Part shown: positions 5,378 through 5,414 of the stretch, in pieces
How the letters are laid out: each line of letters opens with the position of its first letter
How positions within the stretch are numbered: position 1 is the first letter of the stretch
Assembly: GCA_003551865.1 (NCBI GenBank)
Contig: PUNU01000278.1
Coordinates: 1-5,414 of the forward strand
Length of the DNA: 5,414 nucleotides
Direction of reading: 5' to 3'
Origin: Syntrophomonadaceae bacterium
GTDB taxonomy: Bacteria > Bacillota_D > Dethiobacteria > DTU022
Program-made: the position numbers and the translations under genes
The notes under the pieces: generated by a model
The model's input: only the letters and a program-made list of their open reading frames with translations
What the model was told of the DNA's origin: nothing
The model's database searches: none

Positions 5378-5414
5378 GGGCGTGTAGCTCAGTTGGGAGA
5401 GCACTTGGCTCGCA
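5378..5414 (+). tRNA. tRNA-Ala(CGC), 5' half only (cut by window end)
   Basis: The sequence fits a tRNA through position 37: acceptor GGGCGTG (5378-5384), T8-A9, D stem GCTC/GAGC (5387-5390 with 5399-5402), D loop AGTTGGGA, A26, anticodon 5' strand CTTGG (5404-5408), C32, T33, anticodon CGC (5411-5413) and A37. CGC reads the alanine codon GCG. The 3' half, including the G3-U70 pair that would confirm alanine identity, lies beyond the window, so the amino acid rests on the anticodon alone. Confidence 0.85.

Noticed and set aside
1..5414. CRISPR array, toxin-antitoxin pair or prophage genes
   Set aside because: No regularly spaced repeats, small coupled gene pairs or phage protein signatures were seen on either strand.

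Overview
The window looks like a piece of an anaerobic Bacillota (Clostridia, Peptococcaceae-like) chromosome. This is inferred from moderate GC, strong Shine-Dalgarno sites, a DUF438/hemerythrin/PAS protein, a cysteine-containing Rrf2 regulator, a MetE-like zinc protein and a B12-type radical SAM motif. The genus cannot be fixed from the sequence.

Left part (1-3248), all on the minus strand. Reading in the direction of transcription, the order is: an Rrf2 repressor with an IscR/NsrR-like cysteine set; a 257-bp gap; a three-domain DUF438-hemerythrin-PAS protein starting at GTG 2571; a MetE-like methyltransferase-fold protein whose start overlaps the end of the DUF438 gene by 14 nt; a 178-bp gap; and the first 51 codons of a radical SAM protein running off the window edge. 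The overlap implies translational coupling of the sensor-like protein and the MetE-like protein. The Rrf2-hemerythrin neighbourhood suggests a response to nitric oxide, oxygen or Fe-S damage, but that is inference.

Right part (3249-5414). The Rrf2 promoter region carries a small palindrome over its -10 box. It is followed by a complete group II intron (3432-5284, 1853 nt) encoding a 414-residue reverse transcriptase/maturase without an HNH endonuclease. Domains V and VI are canonical, with an AGC triad, GAGA tetraloop, two-nucleotide bulge and a candidate branch-point A 7 nt from the end. Downstream lies a strong extended -10 promoter and the 5' half of a tRNA, read as tRNA-Ala(CGC), cut by the window end.

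The most striking structure is what the intron interrupts. Removing 3432-5284 joins 3413-3431 to 5285-5329 into a 64-bp near-perfect palindrome: 31-bp arms around a 2-nt centre. Each half is itself a hairpin starting with GTAG, resembling an inverted pair of REP units (a BIME). The intron sits in the loop of the first unit. The restored palindrome independently fixes both intron ends, and exon sequences in its left arm can pair with candidate EBS1 and EBS2 sites inside the intron.
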